64,000 nt of DNA from Agarivorans sp050870875 (lineage in GTDB: Bacteria > Pseudomonadota > Gammaproteobacteria > Enterobacterales > Celerinatantimonadaceae): NCBI RefSeq assembly GCF_050870875.2, contig NZ_CP194041.2, positions 992,001 to 1,056,000 of the forward strand, read 5' to 3'. Shown here piece by piece: positions 61,852-64,000 of the stretch (positions are counted from its first letter, which is position 1; every line of letters starts with the position of its first letter). A model generated the notes under the pieces. The model did not search any database, had not been told where the DNA came from, and worked only from the letters and a program-made list of their open reading frames with translations. The position numbers and the translations under genes were made by a program.

Positions 61852-62488
61852 GGCTTCGTTAACTGTGGGTAAAAGGCTATTGTATAGAAGCTGCGCAGTA
61901 AATGCAGCAGCTTATCCAACAGCCATAATTATAGTGTAACTTATTGATTATTGGTGGCTTTATTTTTTCTCTTTGAATCGGTTGGTGGATAGTTAAACGT
62001 TATTCATAGCTAATTTAGACTTACAAACAACCTTATCCACATTATCTATGGATAACTATTGTTAATTGTTATTAACTAGTATTTTATGCACAGAAAGACT
62101 CTATTTAACTCAGAATGTCTATAATTAAGGCGATCTGATGAGAATAAACCCGTTTTATGGAGATGTGTTGTTTTTTTAAACAATTAAAGTTATGAACAGT
62201 GCGAATCTAGATAAACTTGAAAAATTATTTCCTATTCAAAATTAAGATATTGATTTTTAATGTTATTTTGTATTTTTATGTATGTTATTTTTTAGACTTT
62301 TATTGTTTGAAAATGTTAGTTTTGGGCTTTATCCCAAGTTATACACAGTTTTTCTCACAGATAAATCGAATAACTTTGCTTAAGCGGGTGTTATTACAAT
62401 TTTGTTCCTTTGTGATAAGCGTATTTGCCGAGCTTGACGATCTGTGAAAGAATCACTTATCTATAGTTTTTAGCTGAAGGTTGTTTCA
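61852..62488. other. AT-rich mutH | rppH intergenic region with DnaA boxes
   Basis: 637 bases without a gene. Strongly AT-rich and carrying the DnaA-box cluster listed separately. Contains the divergent promoters of mutH and rppH-ptsP. Confidence 0.6.
62033..62347. promoter_or_regulatory. Cluster of DnaA boxes
   Basis: Three exact matches to TTATNCACA: TTATCCACA (62,033-62,041), TTATGCACA (62,084-62,092) and TTATACACA (62,339-62,347). One-mismatch boxes lie nearby, including TTATCCATA on the minus strand at 62,048-62,056, forming an inverted pair with the first box, and TTATTCATA near 62,000. Function could be DnaA titration, regulation of replication timing, or DnaA control of the flanking genes. 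Confidence 0.55.
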
Positions 62489-63028
62489 GTGATTGATGGG
62501 GATGGTTATCGCCCCAACGTCGGCATCGTTATTTGTAATCAGCGTGGTCAGGTATTGTGGGCACGTAGATATGGTCAACATTCATGGCAGTTTCCCCAAG
62601 GTGGCGTTGATGAAGGGGAATCGGCTGAACAAGCGATGTATCGTGAGTTGCATGAAGAAGTAGGCTTGCTGCCGCAAGATGTAAAAATTTTGGCAACAAC
62701 CAAACATTGGCTGCGTTATAAATTACCGAAGCGCTTAATTCGTTGGGATAGTCCGCCAGTTTGTATCGGACAAAAACAAAAGTGGTTTTTACTGCGTCTA
62801 GTGGGTCAAGAATCTAGTATTAAATTTGATTGTTGTGGACACCCAGAGTTCGATGATTGGCGCTGGGTGAGTTTTTGGTACCCGGTTCGGCAAGTCGTAT
62901 CATTTAAACGAGAAGTATATCGTCGTGCTCTCAAAGAGTTTGTGATTTCGGCAATGCCTTATCACCGTCCAGATAAGGTACCAAATAAAGATAAACGGCG
63001 ACGTTTTAAGAAACGTAAAGGAGCTTAA
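62489..63028 (+). CDS. rppH: RNA pyrophosphohydrolase RppH
   Basis: Removes pyrophosphate from 5' triphosphate mRNAs to start decay. Nudix box GGVDEGESAEQAMYRELHEEVGL-type at 38-60 with E53, E56 and E57; N-terminal DGYRPNVGIVICN and QHSWQFPQGG are diagnostic. 179 residues, with the start at GTG 62,489 (GAAGG upstream). Followed 3 bases later by ptsP. Confidence 0.95.
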   Translation: MIDGDGYRPNVGIVICNQRGQVLWARRYGQHSWQFPQGGVDEGESAEQAMYRELHEEVGLLPQDVKILATTKHWLRYKLPKRLIRWDSPPVCIGQKQKWFLLRLVGQESSIKFDCCGHPEFDDWRWVSFWYPVRQVVSFKREVYRRALKEFVISAMPYHRPDKVPNKDKRRRFKKRKGA

Positions 63029-63031
63029 GAA

Positions 63032-64000
63032 GTGTTAGCAGAGTTACGTGCCATTGTTGAACAGGTAAGCAATGCCGATACTCTCGACAGTGCTTTGGCT
63101 ATTTTAGTTACGAAGATCCGTTATACGATGCAAACCGATTGTTGTTCGGTATATGTCATGGATCATCAACAAAAACGCTTAGTTCTGCGAGCGACAGAAG
63201 GCCTAGCCGCCAGCGCTATTGGTAAGGCGGCAATGCCCCTTGGCGAAGGCGTGGTTGGTCAGGTGGCCTTACGCGAAGAGCCGATCAACTTGGCCGATGC
63301 TCGGCTTAATCCGCATTTTAAATATCTTCCTGAAACTGCGGAAGAAGGCTTCTTTTCTTTCTTAGGCACGCCGATTACCCATCAGCGTAAGGTACTGGGC
63401 GTATTAGTCGTCCAGCAATCAGAGGCGCGAAGCTTTGATCAGAGTGAAGAGTCATTCTTGGTGACTTTGGCGACTCATTTAGCGGGAGTCCTCGCGAATT
63501 CCGATCTACACGCGGTGCTTAATGCGCCCTCTAAGAAAAAGAAATGGGCCGAGGCGATTAAGGCTGGTTCCAGTTCGAGTGGTATTGCGATTGCTAAAGC
63601 TTGGTTAAACCGTTCAACCGGGGCGCTTGAACAGCAACGGATTGAGCAGTGTGAAGATGTTGATATTGAGTTACAACGTTTTAATGGTGCCTTAGATATT
63701 GCTCGGGATGAGTTTCATAGTCTGGCGATTAAATTGTCTGAGCAGTTACCAAAAGACGTCGCGTCAATTTTTGATTTTTATCAACAGATGTTGGCTGACG
63801 CTAGCTTGGCCGGAGATATTCGTGCAAAAATAACCCAAGGTTATTATGTCGAATCAGCTTTGCGTTTGGTCGTTGAACACTATGTTAATTTATTTGCCGA
63901 GATGAACGACCCTTATTTGAAGGAGCGGGCAATTGACGTTAAAGACGTTGGTTTACGTTTATTACACGCTTTGCAAATGGGACCTAGTGCTGGCTTGTTA
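63032..64000 (+). CDS. ptsP: Phosphoenolpyruvate-protein phosphotransferase PtsP (EI-Ntr), 5' part
   Basis: First 323 codons of the nitrogen-PTS enzyme I; the gene runs off the window. Starts GTG (MLAELRAIVEQV) after AAAGGAG, 3 bases after rppH. GAF domain at about 1-165 (CSVYVMDHQ, LGEGVVGQVALREEPINLADA, FLGTPITHQRKVLGVLVVQQSE, DQSEESFLVTLATHLAG), then the start of the PEP-utilising N-terminal domain (SSSGIAIAKAW, FDFYQQMLADASL, NDPYLKERAIDVKDVG). It passes phosphate to NPr and EIIA-Ntr. Confidence 0.95.
   Translation, partial: MLAELRAIVEQVSNADTLDSALAILVTKIRYTMQTDCCSVYVMDHQQKRLVLRATEGLAASAIGKAAMPLGEGVVGQVALREEPINLADARLNPHFKYLPETAEEGFFSFLGTPITHQRKVLGVLVVQQSEARSFDQSEESFLVTLATHLAGVLANSDLHAVLNAPSKKKKWAEAIKAGSSSSGIAIAKAWLNRSTGALEQQRIEQCEDVDIELQRFNGALDIARDEFHSLAIKLSEQLPKDVASIFDFYQQMLADASLAGDIRAKITQGYYVESALRLVVEHYVNLFAEMNDPYLKERAIDVKDVGLRLLHALQMGPSAGLL

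Noticed and set aside
1..64000. tRNA or rRNA genes, CRISPR arrays, prophage
   Set aside because: No tRNA-like cloverleaf with a TTCGANTC arm, rRNA segment, direct-repeat array or phage structural gene was recognised by eye.

Overview
The window is chromosomal DNA of a gammaproteobacterium. The core gene blocks match the enteric/Vibrio/Alteromonadales arrangement: yggS-proC-yggT-yggU-rdgB-hemW, fldB|xerD-dsbC-recJ, srmB|trmN6, rpsP-rimM-trmD-rplS, and mutH|rppH-ptsP. Together with mutH, the paired pilT-pilU retraction motors, a secreted pectate lyase and a chromosomal fosA-like gene, this suggests a free-living, probably marine or aquatic, Alteromonadales-like organism. The genus cannot be fixed from the sequence alone.

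Layout. 1-4.1 kb: the end of a sugar-type ABC importer operon (permease, ATPase) followed by overlapping genes for a metallo-beta-lactamase-fold hydrolase, an inositol-monophosphatase-family phosphatase and a LacI regulator; this looks like a catabolic unit for a phosphorylated polyol. 4.2-8.2 kb: yggX, a GAF-PAS-GGDEF cyclase, a fosA-family gene, an IS3 relic, and an orphan MetQ-like lipoprotein with MetJ-box-like sites over its promoter. 8.5-13.5 kb: a relic integron cassette array without an integrase. Two minus-strand cassette genes are bounded by three attC-like palindromes. Two attC sites each carry a class-C-like group II intron (one with a reverse transcriptase, one without), and one cassette gene is cut by an ISAs1-family element. 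13.7-15 kb: an ISL3 element. 15.5-17.9 kb: an internally duplicated outer-membrane barrel and a ParD-like/Map pair. 18-34 kb: mutY, an Lrp-type regulator, two acetyltransferases, a second ISAs1 copy inside a duplicated sulfurtransferase tail, a binding protein/chemoreceptor pair, a sulfurtransferase, TrmO, and an RpiR-controlled polyamine-type ABC operon ending in a DmpA-family peptidase.

34-53 kb is mostly core genome: trmB, the yggS-hemW operon, pilTU, yaaA, an OmpA-like lipoprotein, srmB, trmN6, brnQ, a decayed patch (acetyltransferase pseudogene and IS3 relic), then fldB, xerD, dsbC, recJ and trxC. 53.7-57 kb holds an AT-rich non-coding stretch and a multidomain pectate lyase. 57-64 kb is core again: a DOPA-dioxygenase-family gene, arfA with an intragenic hairpin, yjjG, the rpsP-rplS operon, a small glycogen-binding-like protein, mutH, a DnaA-box cluster, rppH and the start of ptsP.

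The trmB|mutY-yggX neighbourhood that is contiguous in E. coli is split here by about 15 kb between trmB and mutY and about 13.5 kb between mutY and yggX, and nearly all of the accessory DNA of the first 34 kb lies in those two gaps.
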